Positions 1 through 12,534 are shown, numbered from the stretch's first letter. The stretch: DNA of 64,000 nucleotides from Miscanthus floridulus (GCF_019320115.1 NC_089587.1:83387603-83451602); one strand, 5' to 3'. Program-made: numbers and translations. Notes: a model not told the origin generated them from the sequence alone.

Positions 1-831
1 CGGAACGGAACAACTCTACTGCAAGGGACTTGCTAGTGTCCCGCCCCTGTGGCGCAGAGTGAGCAAACGAGCGCATAACGCGTCGTGCTCGTGAGAGAGC
101 GCATCAGCAGTGGGCCCGCGCCACCCTGGACGTTGTCCATGCCGCCCTAAACATCGTCTGCGTCGTCGGCCACTTCCCACGCGCATCATATGTGCAACAT
201 CAGATCTACTTTTGAAACATCCACATGCAATAACTGCAACATACAAAAGAAGACAAATGAAACACTTAAACAAGCGTCTCAAATACTTGTGAAAACGTCT
301 GAAAAACATTTGAAAACCATTGCAAACATATGCAACATCGGGATAAAGCACTCGCAAACATACGTATGAAACACCTAAAAACACTTGAAACATATGCTTG
401 CAACATGCATGTATATGCAACATCCAGATAAAACGCTTTCACCATTCATCTAAAACAGATGAAACATTTAGAACACACACTAGAAATTTACGTGTATAGC
501 CATTACAACATGTGCAACATCCTGATCTACTTTTGCAACATCGCTATACAACACTTGCAACATACCAATAAAACATCTAAAATACTTGAAACATACTATT
601 GCAACATGCACTTTCAGCGTAGCATCTACTTGCTTCTTGGACGAATGGAGGCTCGTCGACGCGTAGCTCAATGCCGCGGAGTGGCTCGGAGGTCGCCGGT
701 GTGGAGCTCGTCGGCGATACGGACCTCGACAGGGGCAGGGGCAGGTGGATGGAGTGCGGTGTGATGGGAGGCGTGAGTCCGTGTGGGGGCACGCAGCATG
801 GGTGGGCGGTGGGGATGCAGGTGGGGCCGTG
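1..831. repeat. Left part of an older dispersed repeat, split by the Sirevirus insertion
   Basis: AT-rich DNA rich in variants of 'tgcaacat', 'aacacttga' and 'aaacat'. Two blocks open with nearly the same text, tgcaacatc-n-gatctacttttg (about 191 and 508), so it is built of diverged internal copies. A GC-rich end (about 640-831) follows. The matching right half continues after the retroelement at 11197. No open frame resembles a known protein; the short frames here are chance. The class of the repeat is not clear to me; a DNA-transposon origin is only a guess. Confidence 0.5.
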
Positions 832-2721
832 TGAAAGGTCCTAATGGCTAGAGGGGGGTGAATAGCCTAATAAAAATTCTACAACAACACTTAACAAAAT
901 GGTTAGATAATTATGAGGTGAAGCAAGTGTTGCGCTAGCCTACTCAAAATGCAAGCCACCTATCACAATTTTAGTTTAGATAGTATCTATTCACACAATA
1001 GCTATGACACTACCCTATGTAAGTGTGCTCTCAAAGGCAAACTAAAGAGCCACACCAACCAAGCAAGTAAGCTCTCACAACTAGCTACACTAAAGAGCTT
1101 GACAACTAGTTTGCGGTAATGTAAAGAGAGTGATCAAGAAGGTTATATCATTGTGTAGATGAAGGAACTAATCAATCACAAGGATGAATAACAATAAAAC
1201 CAATCACCTCGAAATCAATGATGAACACAATGAATGTTTACCGAGGTTCACTTGCTTGCCGGCAAGCTACTCCTCGTTGTGGCAATTCACTCACTTAGAG
1301 GTTCACGTGCTAATTGGCTTCACACGCCAGGCCCTCAATAGGGTGCCGCACAACCAACACAAGATGAGGATCACACAAGCCATGAGCAATCCACTAGAGT
1401 ACCTTTTGGGTCTCCGCCGAGGAAAGGTCAAGAACCCCTCACAACCACCATGATCGGAGCCAGAGACAAACACCACCCTCCGCTCGACGATCCTCGTTGC
1501 TCCAAGCCGTCTAGGTGGCGACCAGCACCAAGAGTAGCAAGCGAATCCCACAGCAAAATACGAACACCAAGTGCCTCTAGACGCAATCACTCAAGCAATG
1601 CACTTGGATTCTCTCCCAATCTCACAAAGATGATGAATCAATGATAGAGATGAGTGGGAGGGCTTTGGCTAAGCTCACAAGGTTGCTATGTCAATGAAAA
1701 TGGCCAAAGATGTGAGCTTCAACCGGCCATGGGGCTTAAATAGAAGCCCCCACGAAATAGAGTCATTGTACCCCTTCACTATGCACAGCATGGGGTGATC
1801 GGACGCTCCGATCCGATTGACCGGATGCTAGCCCTCAGCGTCCAGTCACGTGATACACGCCACGTGTCCTCTCTCTTTGAATACTGTTCGCATGATCTCA
1901 ACGATCGTCAGTTGACCGGACACTGCACACAAGCTGACCAGACGCTCAACCTCCAGCGTCCAGTCATTTCCAGTAAGGTTCTAGAAACGATTTTCTTCGA
2001 CCGGACACGTCCGGTCATGATTGACCGGACCCTGCAAGCATCTGGTCACTTAGTGACTTTTCTCTACGCTGCCCTACAATAGGACCAGACACTGGACCTC
2101 AGCGTCCGGTTAGTCCAAGACCCAGCGTCTAATCAGTGACCGACACTGGCGTTTCTGCTGCTTCACTTGACCGGACATGCCGGTCCCTCTGAGACCAGCG
2201 TCCGGTCACACAGTGACCAGCAAGACTAACTCCCTTTTATCTATAACTTCTTCACCCTTGCTCAAATGTGCCAACCACTAAGTGTATCACCTTATGCACA
2301 TATGTTAGCATATTTTCACAAACATTTTCAAGGGTGTTAGCATTCCACTAGATCCTAAATGCATATGCAATGAGTTAGAGCATCTAGTGGCACTTTGATA
2401 ACCGTATTCCGATATGAGTTTCACCCCTCTTAATAGTAGGGCTATCAAACCTAAATGTGATCATACTCTATAAGTGTCTTGATCACCAAAACAAAATAGC
2501 TCCTACAATTTATACCTTTGCCTTGAGCTTTTTTTTGTTTTTTTTTCTCTTTCTTCTTTCCAAGTCCAAGCACTTGATCATCATCATGGCATCACCATTA
2601 TTATGTCATGATCTTCATTTGCTTCACTACTTGGAATGTGCTATCTATCTCATGATCACTTGATAAACTAGGTTAGCACTTAGGGTTTCATCAATTCACC
2701 AAAACCAAACTAGAGCTTTCA
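832..2721 (-). repeat. LTR (3' LTR of the minus-strand Sirevirus)
   Basis: 1890 bp, TG...CA ends. The middle (about 1795-2215) carries many CCGGACG / CGTCCGG inverted motifs, known from Sirevirus LTRs as a palindrome-rich regulatory part. It matches 9275-11196 along its length. Confidence 0.93.
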
Positions 2722-3919
2722 ATCTCCCCCTTTTTGGTAATTGATGACAACCCTTTCACAAAGATATGAATTGAAATTCAATTGAATCCATGTTGCTTGC
2801 CCAAGCATATTTACCATGTGTAAAAGGATATGGACAAGTTTCATGAACTTCATATGGTAGCAATTGCTCCCCCTACATATGTGCTAAGAGTTTGGATTGT
2901 AGCTTGCACATATGCTTAAATAGGAAATATAGGAGACAATGTATACCAAATGATGCTAAGGTATAAAAGATAGACCTTTGAAGCATGATACCAATTGAAG
3001 TGCACCATTATACTATTCTTAGCACCATAGTTAGCTCTATACCACTTGGAAATACTTGGAAATGAAATCATTAGATATCCTATGCATGCTAGTTTTTCAT
3101 TTCATCATTCAAACCTACAACTAGCATACACCACACAAGCATGGATGTTGAAATTTAAAACTTATGCCATGCAAGCAAACATATGAAATGCATATTCAAA
3201 TGCACCATACAAGTTCATGAGCTTGCTCCCCCTACTTGTGTGCTCAAAATTTTAATTGATTTATTTCCTTTGTCATATCTCTCCCCTTATGTCAAATTCT
3301 CCCCCTTTGTTGTCTTTTCACCATCTTAGTACACTAATATATCTTTTGTCTTTTCTCCCCTAGTATTAATATCTTTGTTATTTCTCCCCCTATCACTTAT
3401 ATCTTTGTTTCTCTCCTCCTTTGTAATCAATGACCACAAAGGTTCAAAAAGTAGATAGGTTAAGATTATCAATGTCAATCAATAGGGTGAGGATCGTTTT
3501 CCCAAATTTGGTCCAATCTAGATCATTTATCAAAGATATTTAACTTGGTTTGATCCAAGGACAAGCTTCTTCACACCTCCAAATAAGGGTTATCTTGTAC
3601 CATGTTGAGTTAAACACTTAGAGTTCATTTTCTAGATTAAACACTAGGTTTACAAGCCCACAAACATGTCATATGCTACCACTAGATCAAGTCAAGCATA
3701 GAAGCAATAGTGGTACCATATAATCATCAAATTCATTTGGTTTTCATGAATGAGCCTAATAAAATTGAACCACTTGAAGGGTCATAATAAAATTGAAAAT
3801 GTGACTAGATGCACTAAACATGTCCTTAACAAGGATGTATGTCATGTCAATCAACTTTTACCTTAAATAGCTCAAAGGAGAGGCATGTCATATAAGTGGG
3901 GGGTGCATCAACTCATATT
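2722..3919 (-). other. Polypurine tract and non-coding 3' region with repeated purine tracts
   Basis: On the minus strand a purine run (complement of 2722-2737) abuts the LTR and is the expected plus-strand primer site. Further pyrimidine tracts of the form (t/g)ctccccct occur near 2868, 3227, 3285, 3301, 3356, 3384 and 3414 on the plus strand, i.e. many purine tracts on the element's sense strand. No open frame is convincing; an envelope-like gene, present in some Sireviruses, is not seen. Confidence 0.75.
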
Positions 3920-6900
3920 TTAGAAATCCAATATGTTCAACTCATTCCTTAGCTTGCAAAACCTTTTCTCATCCAATGGCTTGGTGAATATATCGGCAAG
4001 TTGATCTTCGGTGCCTACACTCTCAATACAAATGTCCCCTTTTTGTTGGTAATCTCTTATGAAATGGTGGTGGACATCAATGTGCTTTGTTCTTGCATGT
4101 TGAACCAGATTGTTGGTCAATTTAATTGCACTCTCATTGTCACATAGCAATGTCACTTTCTTGAACTTGATTCTAAAATCACTCAAAGTGGCCTTCATCC
4201 AAAGTACTTGTGCACAACAACTACTGGCGGATATGTATTCGGCTTCGGCGGTTGATAATGCAACACTATTTTTCTTCTTTGATGACCATGAAACAAGTGA
4301 TCTTCCCAACAATTGACATGTGCCCGAGGTGCTCTTCCTTTCAAATTTGCATCCCGCATAATTCGAGTCGGAGTAACCAACTAGTTCAAACTTTGCTCCT
4401 TTGGGATACCATAAACCAACATTTGGTGTATGCTTCAAGTACCTCAATATTCCCTTTGTAGCCTTCAAATGACTTTCTCTTGGTGAGGCTTAAAATCTTG
4501 CACACATGCATACACTAAACATGACATCCGGCCTTGATGCGGTCACATAGAGTAGGCTTTCAATCATAGACCGATACAATTTTTGATCCACTATATTTTC
4601 ACTTGCATCACTATCCAAGTTACCATTGGTTCCTATTGGTGTGCTAATGACTTTGTTATCATTCATGCCAAACTTCTTGATCATGTCCTTGATATACTTA
4701 CCTTGACTCACAAATGTACCATTCTTCAATTGCTTGATTTGAAGACTAAGGAAGTAACTCAACTCTCCAATCATGGACATTTCAAACTCATTAGCCATCA
4801 TTTTTCCAAACTCATCACAAAATCTTGATTGGTTGATCCAAATATGATATCATCAACATAGATTTGCAACATAAACAAGTCTTTTCCAATTTTCTTGATG
4901 AAGAGAGTAGTATCAACCTTGCCCATTGTGAACCCTTTAGAGAGTAGGAAGTTTCTCAATCTCTCATACCATGCTCTAGGTGCTTGCTTCAAGCCATACA
5001 ATGCCTTCTTCAACTTGTACACATGGTTGGGCTTCTTGTCATCTTCAAAATAGGGAGGTTGCTCAACATATACTTCTTTATTGATGTAACCATTGAGAAA
5101 TATACTCTTAACATCTATTTGATAGAGTTTGATGTTGTGGGCACAAGCATAGGCTAGCAAGATTCTTATTACTTCCAATCTAGCAACCGGGGTATAAGTT
5201 TCTCTAAAGTCAAGACCTTCAACTTGTGTATAGCCTTGTGCTACCAATCTTGCTTTGTTCCTTACCACTATCCCATCTTGATCTTGCTTGTTTCTAAAGA
5301 CCCATTTGGTTCCAATCACATTGTGTCCCTTTGGTCTCTCTACTAATTCCCATACTTGATTTCTTGTGAAGTTATTCAATTCTTCATGCATATCATTCAC
5401 CCAATCAACATCCTTCAATGCTTCATCTATCTTCTTTGGTTCAATGGATGACACAAATAAGAAATGCTCACAAAATGATGCCAATCTTGATCTTGTTTGT
5501 ACACCTCTTGAAATATTACCAATGATAGTGTCTAAAGGATGATCTCTTGCAATATTAGTTGGTTAGAGGATTGGAACTTAATTGCTTGCACTTGCTTGAT
5601 CATTTGGTTGAAATGATGAACTAGCCACTTGATCTTGTTCATTATCACGAGATCCGCTTGCATTAACTTGATTTGTATCATCTTGCATATTTGAGTTAGA
5701 GAGCACTTGCACTTGATTATCTTCATCATCATTCACTTGCCTAGGCCTCAATTCACCAATATCCATGTTCTTCATGGCATTTGAAAGTTGAATGCCTCTA
5801 ACATCTTCCAAGTTCTCATTCTCTACTTGTGAACCCTTGGTTTCCTCAAATTCAACATCATGAACTTCCTCAAGAGTACCACTATCCAAATTCTAAACTC
5901 TATATGCTTTGCTTGTAGTGAAATAACCAAGTAGGAATCCTTCATCACATTTCTTGTCAAACTTGCCCAATCTAGTGCCTTTCTTCAAGATATAGCATTT
6001 GCAACCAAAGACCCAAAAATATGTAATGTTGGGCTTTCTACCATTCAAGAGCTCATATGGTGTCTTCTCTTTCAATCGGTGACAATAGAGGCGGTTGCTA
6101 CAATAGCAAGTCATGTTGATAGCTTCGGCCCAAAAAGATTGACTCACATTATACTCACTAAGCATAGATCTTGCCATATCAATAAGTGTTCTATTCTTTC
6201 TCTCAACAAGGCCATTTGATTATGGAGTGTACTTGGCCAAGAATTGATGTCTAATTCCAAATCCATCACATAACTCATCAATTCTAGTGTTCTTGAACTC
6301 ACTACCATTGTCACTTCTAACTCTTTTGATGATTGTTTCAAACTCATTGTGAATGCCCTTGACAAATGATTTGAATGTTGCAAACACATCACTTTTGTCC
6401 ATTAGAAAGAATACCCATGTGTATCTAGTGTAATCATCCACTATCACAAAGCCATATTTATTTCCACCAATGCTAGTGTATTGTGTTGGCCCAAACAAAT
6501 CCATGTGTAATAACTCAAATACTTTGCTAGTGCTCATCATGCTTTTCTTAGGATAGGTGTTTCCAACTTGTTTGTCGGCTTGACAAGAGCTACAAAGCTT
6601 ATCCTTCTCAAACACAACATCTTTCAAGCCTTTAACTAAGTTATGCTTAACCAATCTATTTAATTGTTTCATTCCAACATGACCAAGCCTTCTATGCCAT
6701 AACCAACCCATGCTAGACTTAGTGAACAAGCATGTAGATAATCTAGCTTCACTAGCATTGAAATCAACCAAGTATAGATTCTCATATCTAAAGCCTTTGA
6801 AGATCAAATTAGAGCCATCTACACTTATGATCTCTACATCATCTACCCCACATATGCATTTGAATCTAAGATCACACAATAGAGCCATGGATAGCAAATT

Positions 6901-7100
6901 GAAGTTGAAGCTCTCTACTAGCAACACATTGGATATGCTCATGTCATTGGATATTGCAATCTTACCAAGTCCTTTGACCTTGCCTTTGCCATTATCACCA
7001 AATGTAATACTATCATAACCATTATTGCCATTGGTGTTGATTGAGTTAAACATTCTTACATCTCCGGTCATGTGTTGAGTGCACCCACTATCAAGAACCT
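3920..7100 (-). pseudogene. pol: Sirevirus pol remnant: protease, integrase, reverse transcriptase, RNase H
   Basis: Read on the minus strand. The protease motif LDSGCTQHMTG lies near 7060-7095, just after an in-frame TAG where a Trp codon is expected. Next come the pre-integrase zinc region (WLWHRRLGH ... CSSCQ) and the integrase core with DLFGPT, DDYTRYTWVF, RSDNGSEF and, past a nonsense codon near 6218, SNGLVERKNRT, so the DDE triad is visible. A serine/asparagine/acid-rich hinge occupies 5578-5889. Reverse transcriptase spans about 4490-5484 with the active-site motif YVDDIIFGST intact. A frameshift near 4800-4815 and a Gln-to-stop change near 4493 follow. RNase H (3920-4468) has the STAEAEY motif and ends ILDF. 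Several breaks fit C-to-T change in CAA codons. It cannot make a working polyprotein. Confidence 0.92.
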
Positions 7101-7141
7101 AATGCCTTCCTCCGGCTTTGTAATTGACCTACAAAAAAAGA

Positions 7142-9213
7142 TCAATTCTTTTTAGGTACCCAAACTTGCTTGGGTTCTTGAATTTTAGTCACTAAGCTCT
7201 TTGGTACCCAAATGACTTTCTTCTTTGAGCCCATCCATGGTTTACCAATGAACTTAGCCTTCACACCATTTGTACCCTTAGTAAGCATATAGCATGAATC
7301 AAGCTTTATGAAGGATACATTAGCATTTTTGCTCTTGTTGTTGTATTCATGCTCTTTATGACCCACTTGCTTACAACTAGTACAAAACCGACCATTGTTC
7401 TTCACAAAACTAGTCTTGTGAGGAGCAAAGGTCACCTTGCCTTTCTTGGGGGTATAGCCCAATCCCTCTTTGTAGAGAGAAGCTCTTTGGCTACCCAAAC
7501 ACATAAGCAAGCGGTCCTCACCACCATAGGCCTTAGCCAAGGTGTGAGTGAGCTTGTTGACCTCCTTCTTGAGGTTCTCATTCTCAACCACTAGTGAGGC
7601 ATCACAAATGAGACCATCACTACTAGATAAGGTAGAAGTGGAAGTGCTACAAGAAGGGTTAGTAGGAGCAATAATGATAGACATAGATAGTGATTCATCA
7701 ATTATATCACAAGTTAAACCTACATTGCAAGTTTCAACATGCTTCTTTTTATTTTGCTCATCAAGCAAAGAGGAATGAGCCTTTTCAAGCTTTTTGTGAG
7801 CTTTGCCAAGCTTCTCATTGGCTTCCTCTAGCCTTTCATTAGATGCATTGAGCTCATCAAAGGCTTGCTTAAGGTCTTTTAGTTCCTTATGCAAGCTTTT
7901 GCATTCCCTTCCCTTGATATCAAAGTGTTCTCTAGCATCTTCTAGCATGTCAAATAATTCATTCTTAGTAGGTTCATCATCATCACTATCACTATCATGG
8001 TTATTTTCATTTTTATTTTCATCATCATGTTCTTCATAGCTTTCATCATCACTAGTTTGTACCTTAGTGGCCTTAGCCATGAAGCATGATGAAAGATTCG
8101 AAGAGAGAAGGCTTCTCATTGATTGCAATGTTTGCAAGAACCTTCTTCTTGGTGGTCTTGTTATCATCACTATCATCATCATCATCACTTGAGGAAGCAT
8201 CACTATCCCAAATGACTACATATGAACCACCCTTATTCTTCTTGAAGGCCATCTTGTCCTTCTTCTCTTTCTTTTCCTTCTTGTCCTTCTTCTTGTTCTT
8301 CTTGTTATCATCATCATTGTCGCTATTGTATGGACATTGAGCAACAAGATGATCTTTGCTTCCACACTTGAAGCACCTTCTTGACTCTTCTTTGTTCTTG
8401 GATGAAGACTTCTTTCTTCTAGCACGGTAGCCCTTCTTCACCATGAACTTGCCAAATCTCTTGACAAATAGAGCCATCTTCTCATCATCATCATCATCCC
8501 ATGAATCATCATCTTCACTTGATGTTTCTAGCTTTGCTTTGCCCTTGGATGATGTGGCCTTGAAGGCTACACTCTTCTTCTTCTCATTCTTCTTCTCATC
8601 TTTTTTCTCCTTTTCTTCCTTCTCATCATCATCTCTATAAGTATCATCGGTCATGATATCTTCTAAGATTTAGTTTGGTGTCATTATGTTCAAACCGATC
8701 CTCACTAGCAAGGTGACCAACATCCCAAATCTTACGGGTAAACATCTTAAGAACTTATTGGAGAAGTCCTTGTCCTCTATCTTCTCACCAAGTGCTTTGA
8801 GATCATTGACAAGCACTTCCATCCGATGGAACATGTCTGGCACACTCTCATTCTCCTTCATCTTGAAGCTTGCAAACTTCTCTTTGAGGATGTATGCCTT
8901 TGCACCCTTCACAGCTTGAGTGCCTTCAAATGATTCTTCCAATTTCTTCCAAGCCTCATGAGCTCTCTCAATATTCTTGATTTGCTCGAATGTTCTCTCG
9001 TCCAAAGCATCATGGATGGCACTAAGAGCTATGTCATTGTTTTGGAGAAGTATTTCTTCGGCGGCGGTGGGAGCATCTTCATCTTCAATCTCAATTTTTG
9101 TTTCTACCACCTTCCAACATTGACTTGATATATGTTATCATCTTAGCCTTCCAATAGGGATAATTTGAGCCATCAAATTGGGGTGACTTTTTGGTGTTGT
9201 TGATTTGAGCCAT
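7142..9213 (-). pseudogene. gag: Sirevirus gag remnant (UBN2-type capsid, CCHC knuckle, coiled coil)
   Basis: The likely start codon is at 9213-9211 (MAQINN...), about 45 bases from the primer site. A frameshift between about 9117 and 9180 separates it from the rest of the capsid-like UBN2 domain (8670-9110), which ends at an in-frame TAA. The same frame then continues (8073-8669) through a Lys/Glu/Asp-rich stretch and a CCHC zinc knuckle (CFKCGSKDHLVAQC, near 8330-8375). A frameshift near 8100 leads to a coiled-coil-rich segment and a second CCHC-like motif (CTSCKQVGHKEHEY, last Cys replaced by Tyr), and the frame ends WVPKKN. The family role is to form the virus-like particle and bind RNA. 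Broken. Confidence 0.88.
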
Positions 9214-9259
9214 TTTTTTACATTGAAGGTTGTTAAGCCTCAAAAATCATGGTGACCTC

Positions 9260-9272
9260 GGCTCCGATACCA
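9260..9272 (-). other. Primer binding site (initiator Met tRNA)
   Basis: The minus strand reads TGGTATCGGAGCC, two bases from the LTR. It matches the 3' end of plant initiator tRNA-Met, the usual copia primer, except one A-to-G change. Confidence 0.9.
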
Positions 9273-9274
9273 CT

Positions 9275-11196
9275 TGAAAGGTCCTAATGGCTAGAGGGGG
9301 GTGAATAGCCAAATAAAAATTCTACAACAACACTTAACAAAATGGTTAGAATTCTACAACAACACTTAACAAAATGGTTAGACAATTATGAGGTGAAGCA
9401 AGTGTTGCGCTAGCCTACTCAAAATGCAAGCCACCTATCACAATTCTAGTTTAGATAGTATCTATTCATACAATAGCTATGACACTACCCTATGTAAGTG
9501 TGCTCTCAAAGGCTAACTAAAGAGCCACACCAACCAAGCAAGCAAGCTCTCACAACTAGCTACACTAAAGAGCTTGACAACTAGTTTGCGGTAATGTAAA
9601 GAGAGTGATCAAGAAGGTTATACCGCCGTGTAGATGAAGGAACCAATCAATCACAAGGATGAATAACAATGAAAACCAATCACCTCGGAATCAATGATGA
9701 ACACAATGATTTTTTACTGAGGTTCACTTGCTTGCCGGCAAGCTACTCCTCGTTGTGGCGATTCACTCACTTAGAGGTTCACGCGCTAATTAGCTTCACA
9801 CGCCAAATCCTCAATAGGGTGCCGCACAACCAACATAAGATGAGGATCACACAAGTCACGAGTAATCCACTAGAGTACCTTTTGGGTCTCCACCGGGAAA
9901 AGGTCAAGAACCCCTCACAATCACCACGATCGGAGCCAAAGACAAACACCACCCTCCGCTTGACGATCCTCGCTACTCCAAGTCATCTAGGTGGCGGCAA
10001 CCACTAAGAGTAACAAGTGAACCCCACAGCGAAACACGAACACCAAGTACCTCTAGATGCAATCACTCAAGTAATGCACTTGGATTCTCTCCCAAACCCA
10101 CAAAGATGATGAATCAATGATGGAGATGAGTGGAAGGGCTTTGGCTAAGCTTACAAGGTTGCTATGTCAATGAAAATGGCCAAAGATGTGAGCTTCAATC
10201 GGCCATGGGGCTTAAATAGAAGCCCCCATGAAATAGAGTCGTTGTACCCTTTCATTGGGCACAGCGCGGGGTGACCGGATGCTCCGGTCCGATTGACCGA
10301 ACGTTGGCCCTTAGCGTCCGGTCACGTGATACACGCCATGTGTCCCCTCTCTTTGAATACTGTTTGCACGATCTCAATGGTCGTCAGTTGACCGGACACT
10401 GCGCACAAGCTGACCGGACGCTCAGCCTCCAGCATCCGGTTGTTTCCAGTAAGGTTCCAGAAATGATTTTCTTCGACCGGACACGTCCGGTCATGCTTGA
10501 CCAGACCCTGCAGGCGTCCGGTCACTCAGTGACTTTTCTCTGCACTGCCCAACAATAGGACCGAACACTGGACCTCAGCGTCCGGTCAGTCCAAGACCCA
10601 GCGTCCGATCAGTGACCGACACTGGCGTCTCTGCTGCTTCACTTGACCGGACGCGCCGGTCCCTCTGAGACCAGCGTTCGGTCACACAGTGACCAGCAAG
10701 ACTAACTCCTTTTCATCTCTAACTTCTTCACCCTTGCTCAAATGTGCCATCCACCAAGTGTATCACCTTGTACACATGTGTTAGCATATTTTCACAAACA
10801 TTTTCAAGGGTGTTGGCATTCCACTAGATCCTAAATGCATATGCAATGAGTTAGAGCATCTAGTGGCACTTTAATAACCGCATTCTGATACGAGTTTCAC
10901 CCCTCTTAATAGTACGACTATAAAACCTAAATGTGATCACACTCTCTAAGTGTCTTGATCACCAAAACAAAATAGCTCCTACAATTTATACCTTTAGCTT
11001 GAGTTTTTTTTTTTGTTTTTTCTCTTTCTTCTTTCCAAGTTCAAGCACTTGATCATCATCATGGCATCACCATCATCGTGTCATGATCTTCATTTGCTTC
11101 ACTACTTGGAATGTGCTACCTATCTCATGATCACTTGATAAACTAGGTTAGCACTTAGGGTTTCATCAATTCACCAAAACCAAACTAGAGCTTTCA
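9275..11196 (-). repeat. LTR (5' LTR of the minus-strand Sirevirus)
   Basis: 1922 bp with TG...CA ends. It differs from the other LTR by many transitions and by one 31-bp tandem duplication near 9320-9380 (attctacaac ... atggttag repeated). The palindrome-rich part is at about 10265-10690. Confidence 0.93.
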
Positions 11197-11390
11197 CCGT
11201 GCGGCACGAGCGGGGGCTAGGTCCGTCCCAAAGCAGAGGCGCGTGGTGCGCTGAGCGAGCATGCGATGTGGGTGGGGGCGGCATGGGCAAGGCGCAAAGC
11301 GAGTGAGCAACTTATACGGGATCCGTCCGAACAGACGGACGACCTAAAAGCAGCATTACAGCGGAGAAACGAGTGCTACTGTTAGGTTTT
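11197..11390. repeat. Right part of the repeat split by the Sirevirus
   Basis: Continues the GC-rich text of 700-831 after the duplicated CCGTG and runs through a region with 'ccgtccgaac agacggac', a short inverted motif. No gene. Confidence 0.4.
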
Positions 11391-11517
11391 TCTATTCTAT
11401 CTATGTACATATATGTATATGGGCCTGTTCGCTTGTCTGAATTCTAGAGGAATCTGGATGGTTTGGAGGAATGCTGAAGGAATTTGTGATAGAAAAACAC
11501 TGTTCCAGATGAAAAAA

Positions 11518-11581
11518 TAAGTGGATCAAGCCGGATTTAAGGGCCCATTCGCGTGCCCTTAAATCCGGCTTGATCCGCTTA
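11518..11581. repeat. Near-perfect 27-bp inverted repeat (hairpin)
   Basis: Arms 11518-11544 and 11555-11581 differ by one base, with a 10-base loop. The text before it (11420-11517, starting gggcctgttcgcttgtc) resembles the end of a hAT-type MITE, so this may be a rearranged MITE terminus. Confidence 0.8.
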
Positions 11582-11851
11582 TGTCATGTCATTAAATTTT
11601 ATCTCTTCGGCTGGGCTAGAGGGTATGTCGGGGCATATACGGCGTAACCTTATAGATACGCCACTGGATCGGAAACGCAGAAACGATCTGTTTAGTGTGT
11701 GTCAGTGCGTAACATGAGACGATTCTGTATATAGACTGTTTATATTGGGAAAAGAGTTTCAATACACCAATAGTCTGCCACGGTGTGCTATTCATAGATC
11801 TCATAAAAAGATTCTAAAAAACATTTTTATGTCATGTCATTAAATTTTATC
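11579..11851. repeat. 25-bp direct repeats around a 223-bp segment
   Basis: The 25-base text beginning ttatgtcatgtcattaaa occurs identically at 11579-11603 and 11827-11851. The segment between has no gene. The right copy is the more natural continuation of the flank. It overlaps the last bases of the hairpin arm. Confidence 0.75.
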
Positions 11852-12534
11852 AAATCATGAACCGCCTGCTGATCCACCTAGCAGCAGTGTAGTCCTGCTA
11901 GGCCCTGTTTGGTTGCCTTCCGCACGGTGCAAGTGATGAATCAAATTTCATAAACATGACAGAGGTGATAGGCACACGACAGGATCGGAGAATGCTAAGA
12001 GCACCCTCAACGGTTTAAGCTTGTTAATAGCTCTAAGATAACTTCTCTGTTAATAATGTTAACTTTTAGTATGATTACACCCATAAGACAACCTTGTATG
12101 ACCTTAAAATGTGTGCACTAGACGAGCTCTCGATCAAGAGATAGCGCTCTCTCTCTTCTTTTTAAAATATAAAATAAAATGCTTAAAGCTAGTTCATAAT
12201 TAAGTCATTGTTGGAACTGTCAGAGGATGAGTAAGCTTTTTACAAGAGAAGGAAAGAAAAGACGAACACGTTGTAAGTTTTATTTTAGGAAAGAAAAGAG
12301 AAATACGTTGTAAGTTTGATTTTAGGATGTCGAATGAGCTCAAAAGAAACTCTATAAGAAGGAAACAAACAGATTAATTATGTATTAATAGTAAAGTTTG
12401 TTCTAAAAGTCTAGTAGATTGATAGATGAGATGTATTAATCCACCTTGGGTTTCCTAATCTGACCATTCGAGAGTTGCAATTCCCAAATGTTGGAGGGTT
12501 ACTACATGCTTTTCTTTACGGGCCTGGAACTAGC
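11852..12534. other. Intergenic, nothing recognised
   Basis: AT-rich. 'ctaggccctgtttggttgcc' at about 11898 and 'agagcaccctcaacgg' at about 12000 look like single MITE ends, but I could not pair them with opposite ends. No coding frame. Confidence 0.5.

Larger units (their letters stand above)
832..11196 (-). mobile_element. Complete Sirevirus-type Ty1/copia LTR retrotransposon (dead)
   Basis: A full-length copia element on the minus strand, about 10.4 kb. It has two LTRs (832-2721 and 9275-11196) that start TGAAAGGTCC and end GAGCTTTCA, a 5-bp target duplication CCGTG (827-831 and 11197-11201), an initiator-Met primer site next to the 9275 LTR, and a polypurine tract next to the 2721 LTR end. 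Gene order on the minus strand is gag, protease, integrase, reverse transcriptase, RNase H, which is the copia order. Long LTRs full of CCGGACG/CGTCCGG palindromes, a large lysine- and acid-rich gag, and several extra polypurine tracts before the 3' LTR suggest the Sirevirus (SIRE/Maximus) lineage. By-eye comparison of about 440 bp of the two LTRs gives roughly 5% difference, so it is not recent. The coding region holds several nonsense changes and frameshifts. Confidence 0.95.

Noticed and set aside
7349..8640. Plus-strand frames rich in Ser/Leu/Phe
   Set aside because: Shadows of the Lys/Asp/Ser-rich gag coding strand.
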